A DNA stretch of 64,000 nucleotides from DATBGO01 sp036558005 (GCA_036558005.1 DATBGO010000139.1:1-64000), one strand, 5' to 3'; shown: positions 35,216 to 45,092, counted from the first letter of the stretch. The notes: generated from the letters alone by a model not told the origin. A program made the numbers and translations.

Positions 35216-36925
35216 ATGCGCTGGTCACAGCTCCACATCCCCACCCTGCGCGCTGATCCCGCGGACGCGGACGCGGCCAGCCACCGGCTGCTGCTCCGGG
35301 CCGGCTTCATCCGCCAGCTGATGGCCGGCCACTACAGCCTGCTGCCGCTCGGGATGCGGGTCCGGGCCAAGGTCATCCAGGTCATCAGGGAAGAGATGAA
35401 CCGGATCGGGGCCCAGGAGTTCCTGCTCCCGTCCATGCAGCCGGCCCAGATCTGGGAGCGCAGCGGCCGGCTGGCGGTCATGGGCGAGGAGATGTTCCGG
35501 CTCACCGACCGCAAGGGCGCGGACATGGTGCTCGGCATGACGCACGAGGAGGTCTTCACCTCGCTCGCGCTCGAGCTGGCGTCCTACCGCGAGCTGCCCC
35601 AGTCCTGGTACCAGTTCCAGATCAAGTTCCGGGACGAGCCGCGGCCCAGGAGCGGCCTGATCAGGGTCAGGGAGTTCACCATGAAGGACTCCTACAGCTT
35701 CGACCTGGACGAGGCGGGCCTGGACGCGTCGTTCAGCGCGCACCGCGGCGCCTACGAGCGGATCTTCGCCCGGCTGGGCATCCCGGCGATCGCGGTGGAG
35801 GCCTCCAGCGGCACCATGGGCGGCGGCGACTCGATCGAGTTCGTCTGCCCGTCACAGGCCGGCGAGGACCTGATCGCGCGCTGCCCCGGCTGCGGCTACG
35901 CCGCCAACCTGGAGAAGGCCACCGCGGCGCTCGCGCCGGTCCGGGACGAGCCCGGCCCGGCCGCGCCGCGGCGGCTGGACACCCCGGGCGTGCGCACCAT
36001 CGACGACCTGGCTAAGCAGTACGGGCTGGCCGCCGACCGGCAGATCAAGACGCTGGTGCAGGTGATCGGCGGGCGGCTGCACCTGGTGCTGCTGCGCGGC
36101 GACCACCCGCTGGCCGACCAGAAGCTGGCCGACGCGACCGGCTCCGGCGACATCCGGCCGGCCCAGGCGGACGAGATCAGGGCCGCGCTCGGCGCGTCGC
36201 CGGGCAGCCTCGGCGCGGTCGGCGACACCGGCCTGCCGGTCATCGCCGACCTGGCGCTGCGCGGCCGGACCGGCATGGCCACCGGCGCCAACACCGACGA
36301 CGTCCACCTGACCGGGGTCGACGTGGCCAGGGACATCACCGTCGGCCAGTGGGCCGACCTGCGCGAGGTCAGCGCGGGGGAGCCGTGCCCGGCCTGCGGG
36401 ATGGCGCTGGAGCTGATCCAGGCGATCGAGGTCGGGCACATCTTCAAGCTGGGCGGCAAGTACACCAGCGTGCTCGGGGTGTCGGTGCTCGGCCCGGACG
36501 GCGCGCCGATCACGCCGGTCATGGGCTGCTACGGGATCGGGGTGGAGCGGGCGATGGCCGCGATCGCCGAGGCGCACCACGACGACGCCGGGCTGGCCTG
36601 GCCGGTGCGGGTCGCCCCGGCCGAGGTGACGGTGATCACCCTGTCCGCGCGGGACCCGGCGGTCACCGCGGCTGCCGAGTCGCTCTACGCCGGGCTGCGG
36701 GAGGCCGGGCTGGACGTGCTCATCGACGACCGGGACGAGCGGCCGGGGGTGAAGTACCGCGACGCCGAGCTGACCGGGATTCCCTACCGGGTCAGCGTCG
36801 GCAGCAGGGACCTCGCCGACGGGGTGGTCGAGGTCACCACCCGGGCCAGCGGGGAGAAGGAGCGGGTGCCCGCCGCGGACGCGGTCGCGCGGCTGAGCCA
36901 CCTGGTCACGAGCCAGCGGTCCTGA
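35216..36925 (+). CDS. proS: Prolyl-tRNA synthetase with editing insertion
   Basis: A 569-residue class II synthetase of the bacterial type that charges tRNA-Pro. Motif 1 region is YSLLPLGMRVRAKVIQVI, motif 2 region is FRDEPRPRSGLIRVREF, motif 3 is GCYGIGVERAMAAIAE. Between motifs 2 and 3 (about 225-385) is the INS/YbaK-type editing domain, with ADRQIKTLVQVIGGRLHLVL, that clears Ala-tRNA-Pro. The C-terminal anticodon-binding domain includes DVLIDDRDERPGVKYRDAEL. The start MRWSQLHIPTLR is typical. It appears to be a single-gene unit ended by a strong hairpin. Confidence 0.95.
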   Translation: MRWSQLHIPTLRADPADADAASHRLLLRAGFIRQLMAGHYSLLPLGMRVRAKVIQVIREEMNRIGAQEFLLPSMQPAQIWERSGRLAVMGEEMFRLTDRKGADMVLGMTHEEVFTSLALELASYRELPQSWYQFQIKFRDEPRPRSGLIRVREFTMKDSYSFDLDEAGLDASFSAHRGAYERIFARLGIPAIAVEASSGTMGGGDSIEFVCPSQAGEDLIARCPGCGYAANLEKATAALAPVRDEPGPAAPRRLDTPGVRTIDDLAKQYGLAADRQIKTLVQVIGGRLHLVLLRGDHPLADQKLADATGSGDIRPAQADEIRAALGASPGSLGAVGDTGLPVIADLALRGRTGMATGANTDDVHLTGVDVARDITVGQWADLREVSAGEPCPACGMALELIQAIEVGHIFKLGGKYTSVLGVSVLGPDGAPITPVMGCYGIGVERAMAAIAEAHHDDAGLAWPVRVAPAEVTVITLSARDPAVTAAAESLYAGLREAGLDVLIDDRDERPGVKYRDAELTGIPYRVSVGSRDLADGVVEVTTRASGEKERVPAADAVARLSHLVTSQRS

Positions 36926-36926
36926 G

Positions 36927-36956
36927 CCGCCCGCGGCCAGGGCGGGCCGCGGGCGG
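36927..36956. terminator. Bidirectional hairpin terminator between proS and an aminotransferase gene
   Basis: A perfect 12-bp GC-only stem (CCGCCCGCGGCC and its inverse) with a 6-base loop starts two bases after the proS stop and ends before the convergent aminotransferase stop. It can serve both directions. Confidence 0.7.
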
Positions 36957-36964
36957 GGCCGTGA

Positions 36965-38371
36965 TCAGATCCGCGTCCAGGCCTCGCTGAGCACGCTGCG
37001 CAGGATCTGCTCCATCTCGTCGAAGTGCTGCTGGGTGCAGGTCAGCGGCGGGGACAGCTGGATCACCGGGTCGCCGCGGTCATCGGTCCGGCAGACCAGG
37101 CCGGCGTCGAACAGCGCCGGGGACAGGAAGCCGCGAAGCAGCCGCTCGGACTCGTCGTCGTCGAAGGTCTGCCTGGTCGCCTTGTCCTTGACCATCTCGA
37201 TCCCGTAGAAGTAGCCGTCGCCGCGGACGTCGCCCACGATCGGCAGGTCAAGCAGCTTCTCCAGGGTGGCGCGGAACCCGGCCTCGTTCGCCCGGACGTT
37301 CGCCAGCAGGTCTTCCTTCTCGAACACGTCGAGGTTGGCCAGCGCCACCGCGCACGACACCGGGTGCCCGGCGAAGGTGACCCCGTGCAGGAACGTGGCC
37401 TGCCCGTGCCCGAACGGCTCCATCAGCCGGTCGCTGACGATCATGCCGCCCAGCGGCGCGTAGCCGGAGGTGAGCCCCTTGGCGATGGTGATCACGTCGG
37501 GCTGGTAGTGGTAGCGGTGCGAGCCGAAGTAGTAGCCCAGCCGGCCGAACGCGCAGATCACCTCGTCGGACACCAGCAGCACGCCGTACCGGTCGCAGAT
37601 CTCCCTGACCCGCTCGAAGTAGCCGGGCGGCGGCGGGAGGCAGCCGCCGGAGTTCTGCAGCGGCTCCAGGAACACCGCGGCGACCGAGGCCGGCCCCTCG
37701 CGCAGGATCGCCCGCTCGATCTCGTCGGCCGCCCACCGGCCGAACGCCGTCAGGTCACCGGCCACGAACTCCGGCGCCCGGTAGAAATTGGTGTTGGGCA
37801 CCTTGACCCCGCCCGGCGGCAGCGGCTCGAACGGAATCTTGATGTCGGCCACCCCGTTGATCGCGAGCGCGCCCAGCGAGGTGCCGTGGTAGGCGATGTC
37901 CCTGCTGATCACCTTGTACCGGCCGGGCTCGCCGATGGTCTTGAAGTACTGCTTGGCCAGCTTCCAGGCGGACTCGACCGCCTCCGAGCCGCTGGTGGTG
38001 AAGAACACCCGGTTCAGGTCCCCGGGCGCCAGGTCGGCCAGCCGCTCGGCGAGCTCGATCGCCCGCGGGTGCGCGTAGGACCAGAGCGGGAAGTAGGCCA
38101 GCTCGCTGCCCTGCCGGGCGGCCGCCTCGGCGACCTCCTTGCGGCCGTGCCCGATCTGGCTGACGAACAGGCCCGCCAGCCCGTCCAGGTAGCGCTTGCC
38201 GTGCTGGTCGTACACGTACTGGCCCGAGCCGCGGACGATGACCGGCACGTCAGCGCGGTCATAGGTGGACATCCGGGTGAAATGGAGCCAGAGGTTGCGC
38301 TTCGCCGCGGCCTGCAGCCCGGAGATGTCAGTGCCGCCGCCCGCGGCCGGTTCCTGCGGAGTCGATGTCAT
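36965..38371 (-). CDS. Class III (omega-) aminotransferase, probably putrescine/beta-alanine-pyruvate type
   Basis: A 468-residue PLP enzyme. It shows the SDEVICAFGRLGYYFGSHRY region with the PLP Asp, the Schiff-base lysine in ITIAKGLTSGYAPLGGMIVS, and FFTTSGSEAVESAWKLAKQY for phosphate binding. The sequence type resembles omega-amino-acid and diamine:pyruvate aminotransferases. Its ATG overlaps the Lrp gene's TGA (ATGA), so it is co-translated with its likely regulator. The divergent aldehyde dehydrogenase would oxidise the aldehyde it makes. Confidence 0.88.
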   Translation of the reverse strand: MTSTPQEPAAGGGTDISGLQAAAKRNLWLHFTRMSTYDRADVPVIVRGSGQYVYDQHGKRYLDGLAGLFVSQIGHGRKEVAEAAARQGSELAYFPLWSYAHPRAIELAERLADLAPGDLNRVFFTTSGSEAVESAWKLAKQYFKTIGEPGRYKVISRDIAYHGTSLGALAINGVADIKIPFEPLPPGGVKVPNTNFYRAPEFVAGDLTAFGRWAADEIERAILREGPASVAAVFLEPLQNSGGCLPPPPGYFERVREICDRYGVLLVSDEVICAFGRLGYYFGSHRYHYQPDVITIAKGLTSGYAPLGGMIVSDRLMEPFGHGQATFLHGVTFAGHPVSCAVALANLDVFEKEDLLANVRANEAGFRATLEKLLDLPIVGDVRGDGYFYGIEMVKDKATRQTFDDDESERLLRGFLSPALFDAGLVCRTDDRGDPVIQLSPPLTCTQQHFDEMEQILRSVLSEAWTRI

Positions 38372-38838
38372 CTGGTCCCCCAGCTGTAGGTCTGCTTGCG
38401 GAGTTTCAGGTAGACGAGCGTCTCGGTGCTGGTGACGCTCGCGAGGGCGCGCACCCGGCTGAGGATCTCCAGCAGCTGGTCGTCGTCCTCGCAGACGACC
38501 TCGGCCAGCAGGTCGAAGGAGCCGGCCGTGATCACCACGTAGTCGATCTCGTCCAGCGCCGCGAGCTGGTCGGCGACCTGCTCCAGGTCGTCCCGGCACC
38601 TGATGCCGATCATCGCCTGGCGGCGGAAGCCGACGGTCATCGGGTCGGTCACCGCGACGATCTGCATCGCGCCGGCCTCCAGCAGCCGCTGTACCCGCTG
38701 CCGCACGGCCGCCTCGGACAGCCCCACCGCCTTGCCGATGGCCGCGTAGGACCGCCGGCCATCGGCCTGCAGCTGCTCGATGATGTGCTTGGACACCTCG
38801 TCGAGGCTAGCCGGGCTACCGTCCCGCTTGATGGGCAC
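38368..38838 (-). CDS. Lrp/AsnC-family regulator
   Basis: A 156-residue protein with an N-terminal winged helix (HIIEQLQADGRRSYAAIGKA, VGLSEAAVRQRVQRLLEAG) and a C-terminal RAM ligand-binding domain (MIGIRCRDDLEQVADQLAAL, GSFDLLAEVVCEDDDQLLEI). The GTG at 38838 directly abuts GAGGA, an unusually close ribosome site. It overlaps the aminotransferase by 4 bases and faces an aldehyde dehydrogenase gene, so it probably controls both in response to an amino acid or amine. Confidence 0.9.
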   Translation of the reverse strand: MPIKRDGSPASLDEVSKHIIEQLQADGRRSYAAIGKAVGLSEAAVRQRVQRLLEAGAMQIVAVTDPMTVGFRRQAMIGIRCRDDLEQVADQLAALDEIDYVVITAGSFDLLAEVVCEDDDQLLEILSRVRALASVTSTETLVYLKLRKQTYSWGTR

Positions 38839-38950
38839 TCCTCTACCGATTTCGTTGATCTAGGCCGGATGCGCAACTGATTCACTTGTACATGGCCACT
38901 TTATCTGCCAGTGTCGTAGCCTTGGCCCGAATCCAGACCAGGACCGGCAG

Positions 38951-40378
38951 ATGCAGCAGCTACAGAACTTCATCGACGGCGGCTACCGGCCGGCCAGCGA
39001 CGGTCAGGTCAGCGACGTGGTCGACCCGAGCACCGGTGAGCCCTACGCACAGGCACCAGTATCGCGCGCTGCCGATATCGACGCGGCGCTGCGGGCTGCC
39101 GCGGCGGCCGGCCCGGGCTGGCGGGACGCCACCCCGGCCGAGCGCAGCCTGGCGCTGCTGCGGATCGCCGCCGCCGTCGAGGACCGGGCCGCGGAGCTGG
39201 CCGCGGCCGAGTCGCGCGACACCGGCAAGCCGCTGAGCATGACCATTGCCGACGAGGTGCCGCCGTGCGCCGACGAGCTCCGGTTCTTCGCCGGGGCCGC
39301 CCGGATCCTGCAGGGCAGCGCCGCGGGGGAGTACCTGGGCGGCTTCACCTCGATGATCCGGCGCGAGCCGGTCGGGGTCTGCGCCCAGGTCACGCCCTGG
39401 AACTACCCGATGATGATGGCGGTGTGGAAGTTCGCCCCGGCGATCGCCGCGGGCAACACGGTGGTGCTGAAGCCGTCGGACACCACCCCGGTCAGCACGC
39501 TGCTGCTGGCCGAGATCGCCGCCGAGTTCCTGCCGCCCGGCGTGCTGAACGTGATCTGCGGTGACCGGGACACCGGCCGCGGCCTGGTCGCGCACGAGAT
39601 ACCGCAGATGGTGTCGATCACCGGGTCGGTGCGGGCGGGCCGGGAGGTGGCCCAGGCGGCCGCGGCCGGGCTCAAGCGGGTGCACCTCGAGCTCGGCGGC
39701 AAGGCGCCGGTGATCGTCTTCGACGACGCCAGCGTGGAGCGGGCGGCCGTGCAGATCGCCGAGGCCGGCTACTACAACGCCGGGCAGGACTGCACCGCCG
39801 CCACCAGGGTGCTGGCCGGCCCGGGCATCGCCGACGAGCTGACCAGCGCGCTGGTCGAGCAGGCCGAGGCGACCAAGACCGGCGGGCTGGACACCCCGGA
39901 CGCGAACTACGGGCCGCTGAACAACCCCGCCCAGCTGGCCAGGGTCGAGGGTTTCCTGCGCCGGACGCCCGAGTACGCGCGGGTGCTGACCGGAGGCCAC
40001 CGGGTCGGCGAGCGCGGCTACTGCTACGCCCCGACCGTGGTGGGCGGGCTGGGCCAGCATGACGAGATGATCCAGGACGAGATCTTCGGCCCGGTCATCA
40101 CCGTGCAGCCGTTCAGCTCCGAGGAGCAGGCCGTGCGCTGGGCGAACGGGGTCAAGTACGGGCTGGCCGCCAGCGTGTGGACGGCCGACCACGGCCGGGC
40201 ACTGCGGATGGCGCGGCAGCTTGACTTCGGCGTGGTGTGGATCAACACGCACGTGCCGTTCGTGTCGGAGATGCCGCACGGCGGGTTCAAGCACTCCGGC
40301 TACGGCAAGGACCTGTCCGGCTACGGGTTCGACGACTACACCCGGATCAAGCACGTGATGAGCAGCCTGGAAAGCTAG
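38951..40378 (+). CDS. Aldehyde dehydrogenase, gamma-aminobutyraldehyde dehydrogenase type
   Basis: A 475-residue NAD(P)-dependent enzyme starting MQQLQNFIDGGYRP. Catalytic Cys is in NAGQDCTAATRVL, the general-base Glu in HLELGGKAPVIVF, and the cofactor loop in SITGSVRAG. The profile QVTPWNYPMMMAVWKFAPAI and GGFKHSGYGKDLSGYGFDDY is characteristic of aminobutyraldehyde dehydrogenases that make GABA from putrescine. It is divergent from the Lrp-aminotransferase pair, which would supply the aldehyde. Its stop overlaps that of the convergent PucR gene through a shared CTAG. Confidence 0.9.
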   Translation: MQQLQNFIDGGYRPASDGQVSDVVDPSTGEPYAQAPVSRAADIDAALRAAAAAGPGWRDATPAERSLALLRIAAAVEDRAAELAAAESRDTGKPLSMTIADEVPPCADELRFFAGAARILQGSAAGEYLGGFTSMIRREPVGVCAQVTPWNYPMMMAVWKFAPAIAAGNTVVLKPSDTTPVSTLLLAEIAAEFLPPGVLNVICGDRDTGRGLVAHEIPQMVSITGSVRAGREVAQAAAAGLKRVHLELGGKAPVIVFDDASVERAAVQIAEAGYYNAGQDCTAATRVLAGPGIADELTSALVEQAEATKTGGLDTPDANYGPLNNPAQLARVEGFLRRTPEYARVLTGGHRVGERGYCYAPTVVGGLGQHDEMIQDEIFGPVITVQPFSSEEQAVRWANGVKYGLAASVWTADHGRALRMARQLDFGVVWINTHVPFVSEMPHGGFKHSGYGKDLSGYGFDDYTRIKHVMSSLES

Positions 40379-42027
40379 CCGGGCGGCTGGGCCAGCAGGG
40401 CCACGTGCAGCGAGGTGCGGGACAGGGCCGAGTCGAGGCTGACCCCGAGCACCCGCTCGATGTGACCCAGCCGCTCATACAGGGTCGGCCTGGCCAGGTG
40501 GGCGCGCCTGGCGGCCTCCGCCTTGTTCCCCCCGGCTTCCAGGAACGCGGCGAGCACGCTGACCAGGCTGGTGCCGTGGCTGGCGTCGTAGGCCAGCAGC
40601 CTGCCGACCTCGCGCTCGGCGAAGCTCTGCAGCCGGGGGTCGCCGCGCAGCAGCTGGAGCAGGCCGGGCAGGCGCAGGTCGGCCAGCCGCAGGAACGGCC
40701 GCGGCGGCTGGCCGGCCGGCCCGGCCGGGTCCTGGCTGGCCGCGGCCGCGTCGGCGACCTGCCGGGCCTCGCTGAACGACCGCCGCGCGCCGTCCATCGA
40801 GCCGGCCGCCGAGCCTGCCGCGAGCACCAGGTCAGCGGCCTGGCTGGCGCCCTGGTGCGGGCGTGCCCTGGCCGGGGCGAGCTGCCTGATCCGCTGGCAC
40901 ACCGAGGTCAGCGGCGGGTCCGGGTCGGCCCGGGCATCGAAGGACAGCAGCGCGGCGGCGCGCAGGTCATCCAGTGAGCCGACGATCGCGGGCACCGGCT
41001 CGGCCCGGCACGCGTCGGCCACCGCGTCGGCGACCTCCAGCACCCGGGCCTGCGCTGACAGCCCGGGCCCGGCCGCGGGCAGCCGGGCCACCAGGGCGAT
41101 CAGCTGGCGCCCGGCCACCGGCAGGCCCAGCGCCCTGGCCCGGGTGGCCGCCTCCTCGGGCAGCCCGGCGCCGGGCTCGGCCAGGATCGCGCTGATCAGC
41201 GTCCGGTGCGCCTGCCGTTCCAGGCTCTCCCGCTGGCGGGCGTGCAGCCGCCCGAGCGCGAGCGTGGTGGCCGTCCGCTCGACCAGCACGTAGTCCAGCG
41301 GGACCGGCGGCTCCGGGCAGACCAGGATGACCCGCCCCCAGTCCTCGCCGCGCGCCCCGACGCCGGTCATCAGCCAGCCAGCCGCCGGGTCGTAGCTGGT
41401 CCGGTGCCCGCCGCGGGCCTGCCGCGAGCGCGCGGCGAAACCGGCCAGCACCGCCTCGGCCGCCCCGGCGGGCGCGCACGCCAGCACGGTGTGCGCCGGG
41501 TCGGCCAGGATCACCGGCCGCCCGGCCAGCTGCGCGGCCGCGCCGATGATCTCCTGCGGCCCGGCCCCGGCGACCGACAGCTCGGTCAGCACCTCGTGCA
41601 GGCTGGCGGCCGCGCGCAGCTCGCTGAGCTGGCTGTTGATGATCCGGGCGTGCACCGCCTCGGTGATCTCGACGAACCTGACCTCGCGGTCGAAGACGAT
41701 CAGCGGCAGGCCGCAGCCGGCCGCGGCGCCGGTCAGCGGGGCCGGCAGCGCGCCGCGGTACCGGCGGCCCAGCTCGACCGCCAGCCCGGACACCCCCACC
41801 CCGGCCAGCTCCCGCACGTACCTGGCCTGCAGCCCGGGATCGTCGGGCAGCCCGATCCCGGTGCTCAGCACCAGCTCACCGCCATGCAGCAGGCGGGCCG
41901 CGTCGGCCAGCTCGATCGCGTGCACCCAGCGGACCTCCGCGTCGAGCCCGCCCTGGCCGGCGACGACCCGCGGCGAGCCCGCCCGGACCGCGTCCAGGCT
42001 CAGCACCTCGGCCAGGGTGGGCAGCAC
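40375..42027 (-). CDS. PucR-family transcriptional regulator
   Basis: A 550-residue protein with an N-terminal PucR sensory domain (LAEVLSLDAVRAGSPRVVAG, LLHGGELVLSTGIGLPDD), a central GGDEF-like/CdaR region and a C-terminal helix-turn-helix (LEAGGNKAEAARRAHLARPT, TLYERLGHIERVLGVSL). GTG start with GGAGGT upstream. PucR proteins control purine, amine or amino-acid catabolism. It is divergent from the aminotransferase-mmsA operon, which is its most likely target, and convergent with the aldehyde dehydrogenase. Confidence 0.9.
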   Translation of the reverse strand: MLPTLAEVLSLDAVRAGSPRVVAGQGGLDAEVRWVHAIELADAARLLHGGELVLSTGIGLPDDPGLQARYVRELAGVGVSGLAVELGRRYRGALPAPLTGAAAGCGLPLIVFDREVRFVEITEAVHARIINSQLSELRAAASLHEVLTELSVAGAGPQEIIGAAAQLAGRPVILADPAHTVLACAPAGAAEAVLAGFAARSRQARGGHRTSYDPAAGWLMTGVGARGEDWGRVILVCPEPPVPLDYVLVERTATTLALGRLHARQRESLERQAHRTLISAILAEPGAGLPEEAATRARALGLPVAGRQLIALVARLPAAGPGLSAQARVLEVADAVADACRAEPVPAIVGSLDDLRAAALLSFDARADPDPPLTSVCQRIRQLAPARARPHQGASQAADLVLAAGSAAGSMDGARRSFSEARQVADAAAASQDPAGPAGQPPRPFLRLADLRLPGLLQLLRGDPRLQSFAEREVGRLLAYDASHGTSLVSVLAAFLEAGGNKAEAARRAHLARPTLYERLGHIERVLGVSLDSALSRTSLHVALLAQPPG

Positions 42028-42177
42028 CGGCGCGGCACCTCCGCTCAGGTTGACGGCCCGGCTGGCCGGCGTCGGCCTCCGGCCAGCGAACGCTCCTTAC
42101 ATCCTGTCAGGCTACAGCGCGAACGCCTGACATCATGCCTGGCGCCCGGCCGGGCCAGGCGCGGCAGACTGGCCATC

Positions 42178-43485
42178 ATGGGAGAGCTTCTTGACCGACA
42201 CCGGCGGGTCATCCCCAGCTGGGTCGCGCTGTACTACGACGAACCGATCGAGCTGGTCAGCGGCAAGGGGAGCCGGGTCACCGACGCCTCAGGCCGCAGC
42301 TACCTCGACTTCTTCGGCGGCATCCTGACCAACATGCTCGGCTACGACCTGGCTGAGATCCGGGAGGCGGTCGACCGCCAGCTGTCCGCCGGCATCGTGC
42401 ACACCTCGACGCTGTACCTGATCCGCAACCAGGTCGAGCTCGCGGAGAAGATCGCGCGGCTGTCGGGGATCAGCGACGCCAAGGTGTTCTTCACCAACTC
42501 CGGCACCGAGGCGAACGAGACCGCGCTGCTGATCGCCACCGCCGCCCGGCGCTCCAACCAGGTGCTGGCGATGCGCAACAGCTACCACGGCCGGTCGTTC
42601 GGCGCGATGGCGCTCACCGGCAACGGCGCCTGGAAGAGCTCGCAGCTGAGCCCGTACGCGGTCAGCTACCTGCACGGCACCGACCGGCAGCTGCCCGCGT
42701 TCGCCGGGCTGCCGGACGCCGCCTACATCGACGCCTGCGCGCGCGACCTCGAGCACCTGCTGGCCACCGCCACCGCGGGCGACGTCGCCTGCCTGATCGC
42801 CGAGCCGATCCAGGGGGTCGGCGGGTTCTCGATGCCGCCGGACGGGCTGTTCGCGGCCTACCAGGAGATCCTCAGCGCCCGCGGCATCCTGTTCATCTCC
42901 GACGAGGTGCAGACCGGCTGGGGCCGCACCGGCGAGCACTTCTGGGGGATCAGCGCGCACGGGGTGGTGCCGGACGCGATGACCTTCGCCAAGGGCCTCG
43001 GCAACGGCTTCGCCATCGGCGGCGTGGTCGCCCGCGGCGACCTGCTCGACGGGCTCGGCGGCAACGGGATCTCCACCTTCGGCGGCAACCCGCTGGCCAC
43101 CGCCGCGGCCGGCGCCGCGCTGGACTACGTGCTCTCGCACGAGCTGCAGGCCAACGCGGCCGCCCAGGGGAACCTGATCATCAGCGGGCTGCGCGATGCC
43201 ACCGCCGGGCTGGCCGCGGTCGGCGCGGTCCGGGGCAAGGGCCTGATGTTCGCCGTCGACCTGATCGACCCGGCCACCGGCGTGCCGAGCCCGGCGCTCG
43301 CCGCCGCCACGCTGGAGGCGGCCAGGGAACGCGGCCTGCTGATCGGCAAGGGCGGCCTGCAGGGCCACTCGCTGCGGATGGCGCCGCCGCTGACCCTGAG
43401 CGAGGACGAGGCGAGGGAGGGCCTGGGCATCCTGACCGACGCGCTGCGCCACGTCAGCGCCGCCGCCGCCGGCCAGGACAGCTGA
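42178..43485 (+). CDS. Class III aminotransferase, alanine-glyoxylate (AGXT2)-like
   Basis: A 435-residue PLP enzyme starting MGELLDRHRRVIPSW. It has FFTNSGTEANETALLIATAA, the Asp region FISDEVQTGWGRTGEHFWGI, and the lysine in MTFAKGLGNGFAIGGVVARG. This group takes beta-alanine, beta-aminoisobutyrate or related omega-amino acids with pyruvate or glyoxylate. The next gene, mmsA, processes exactly the semialdehydes expected from these substrates, 31 bases downstream. PucR faces it across the promoter region. Confidence 0.9.
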   Translation: MGELLDRHRRVIPSWVALYYDEPIELVSGKGSRVTDASGRSYLDFFGGILTNMLGYDLAEIREAVDRQLSAGIVHTSTLYLIRNQVELAEKIARLSGISDAKVFFTNSGTEANETALLIATAARRSNQVLAMRNSYHGRSFGAMALTGNGAWKSSQLSPYAVSYLHGTDRQLPAFAGLPDAAYIDACARDLEHLLATATAGDVACLIAEPIQGVGGFSMPPDGLFAAYQEILSARGILFISDEVQTGWGRTGEHFWGISAHGVVPDAMTFAKGLGNGFAIGGVVARGDLLDGLGGNGISTFGGNPLATAAAGAALDYVLSHELQANAAAQGNLIISGLRDATAGLAAVGAVRGKGLMFAVDLIDPATGVPSPALAAATLEAARERGLLIGKGGLQGHSLRMAPPLTLSEDEAREGLGILTDALRHVSAAAAGQDS

Positions 43486-43516
43486 TCGCGGCGGACCCGG
43501 ACCGGAGAGGGCGACG

Positions 43517-45016
43517 ATGAAGCACGTTTCGCACTGGATCGACGGCAAGCCGTGGACCGGGGCCAGCCCGGCCGCCCGCGGCGACATCTACAACCCGGCG
43601 ACCGGCCAGGTGACCGGCACCGTCGACTTCGCCGCCGGGGCCGAGGTGGACGCGGCGGTGCGGGCCGGCGCCGCGGCGTTCCCGCTCTGGCGGGATACCT
43701 CGCTGGCCAAGCGGGCCGCGGTGATGTTCGCGTTCCGCGAGCTCATCCGGGCCCGCACCGGGGAGCTGGCCGCTCTGATCAGCGCCGAGCACGGGAAGGT
43801 GGCCTCGGACGCGGCCGGGGAGGTGGCCCGCGGCCTGGAGGTGGTCGACTTCGCCTGCGGGCTGCCGCACCTGCTCAAGGGCGGCTACTCCGAGAACGTG
43901 TCGACCGGGGTGGACGCGTACTCGATCCGGCAGCCGCTCGGCGTGGTGGCCGGCATCACCCCCTTCAACTTCCCGGCCATGGTGCCGATGTGGATGTTCC
44001 CGATCGCGATCGGCTGCGGCAACGCGTTCGTGCTCAAGCCGTCGGAGAAGGACCCGTCCGCCTCGCTGCTGCTGGCCGGGCTGCTGGCCGAGGCCGGGCT
44101 GCCCGACGGGGTGTTCAACGTGGTGCAGGGCGGCAAGGACGCGGTCGACGCGCTGCTGGCGCACCCGCAGGTGGCCGCCGTCAGCTTCGTCGGGTCGACG
44201 CCGATCGCCCGGTACATCTACCAGAACGGGACCGCGGCGGGTAAGCGGGTGCAGGCACTCGGCGGGGCCAAGAACCACATGGTCGTGCTCCCCGACGCCG
44301 ACCTCGACCTGGCCGCCGACGCGGCGGTGTCGGCCGGGTTCGGCTCGGCCGGCGAGCGGTGCATGGCCATCTCGGTCGTGGTCGCGGTCGACCCGGTCGG
44401 CGACGAGCTGATGGCCAGGATCGCCGAGCGGGTCGCCCGGCTGCGGGTCGGCCCCGGCGACGACGAGCGCGCCGAGATGGGCCCGCTGGTCACCGCGGCG
44501 CACCGGGACAAGGTCGCCTCCTACCTGGACACCGGCGTGGCCGAGGGCGCGGTGCTGGCCATCGACGGCCGCGAGCACCCGGTGACCGGCGGGGAGCCGG
44601 ACGGGTTCTGGCTGGGGCCGAGCGTGCTCGATCACGTCACCCCGGCGATGAACTGCTACGCCGACGAGATCTTCGGCCCGGTCCTCTCGGTGGTGCGCGC
44701 GGGCAGCTACGCCGACGCGGTCGGGGTGGTGAACGCCAATCCCTACGGCAACGGGACGGCCATCTTCACCAACGACGGCGGCGCGGCCCGCCGGTACACC
44801 CGCGAGATCGAGGTCGGAATGGTCGGCGTCAACGTGCCGATCCCGGTGCCGATGGCGTTCTACTCATTCGGCGGGTGGAAGTCGTCGCTGTTTGGCGACA
44901 CCCACGTTTACGGCACCGACGGCGTGCATTTCTACACCCGCGGGAAAGCGGTCACCTCCCGCTGGCTCGACCCCAGCCACGGCGGGGTAAATCTGGGTTT
45001 CCCCGTTAATGCCTAG
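43517..45016 (+). CDS. mmsA: CoA-acylating methylmalonate/malonate-semialdehyde dehydrogenase
   Basis: A 499-residue ALDH-superfamily enzyme starting MKHVSHWIDGKPW. The catalytic Cys lies in SAGERCMAISVVV. The usual Glu base is replaced in the LGGAKNHMVVLPDADLD segment, which is the hallmark of CoA-dependent MMSDH/IolA enzymes. PFNFPAMVPMWMFPIAIGCG is also diagnostic. It converts malonate or methylmalonate semialdehyde to acetyl-CoA or propionyl-CoA and CO2. It forms an operon with the AGXT2-like aminotransferase, giving a complete beta-alanine or beta-aminoisobutyrate route, and ends before a strong terminator. Confidence 0.94.
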   Translation: MKHVSHWIDGKPWTGASPAARGDIYNPATGQVTGTVDFAAGAEVDAAVRAGAAAFPLWRDTSLAKRAAVMFAFRELIRARTGELAALISAEHGKVASDAAGEVARGLEVVDFACGLPHLLKGGYSENVSTGVDAYSIRQPLGVVAGITPFNFPAMVPMWMFPIAIGCGNAFVLKPSEKDPSASLLLAGLLAEAGLPDGVFNVVQGGKDAVDALLAHPQVAAVSFVGSTPIARYIYQNGTAAGKRVQALGGAKNHMVVLPDADLDLAADAAVSAGFGSAGERCMAISVVVAVDPVGDELMARIAERVARLRVGPGDDERAEMGPLVTAAHRDKVASYLDTGVAEGAVLAIDGREHPVTGGEPDGFWLGPSVLDHVTPAMNCYADEIFGPVLSVVRAGSYADAVGVVNANPYGNGTAIFTNDGGAARRYTREIEVGMVGVNVPIPVPMAFYSFGGWKSSLFGDTHVYGTDGVHFYTRGKAVTSRWLDPSHGGVNLGFPVNA

Positions 45017-45092
45017 CGAGGGCTGATCTCTCTCTGCGGGATGTAGTGCTTTTGTGGGGGGTAAAGACCAACCCCCCACGCCCCCCGCATGC

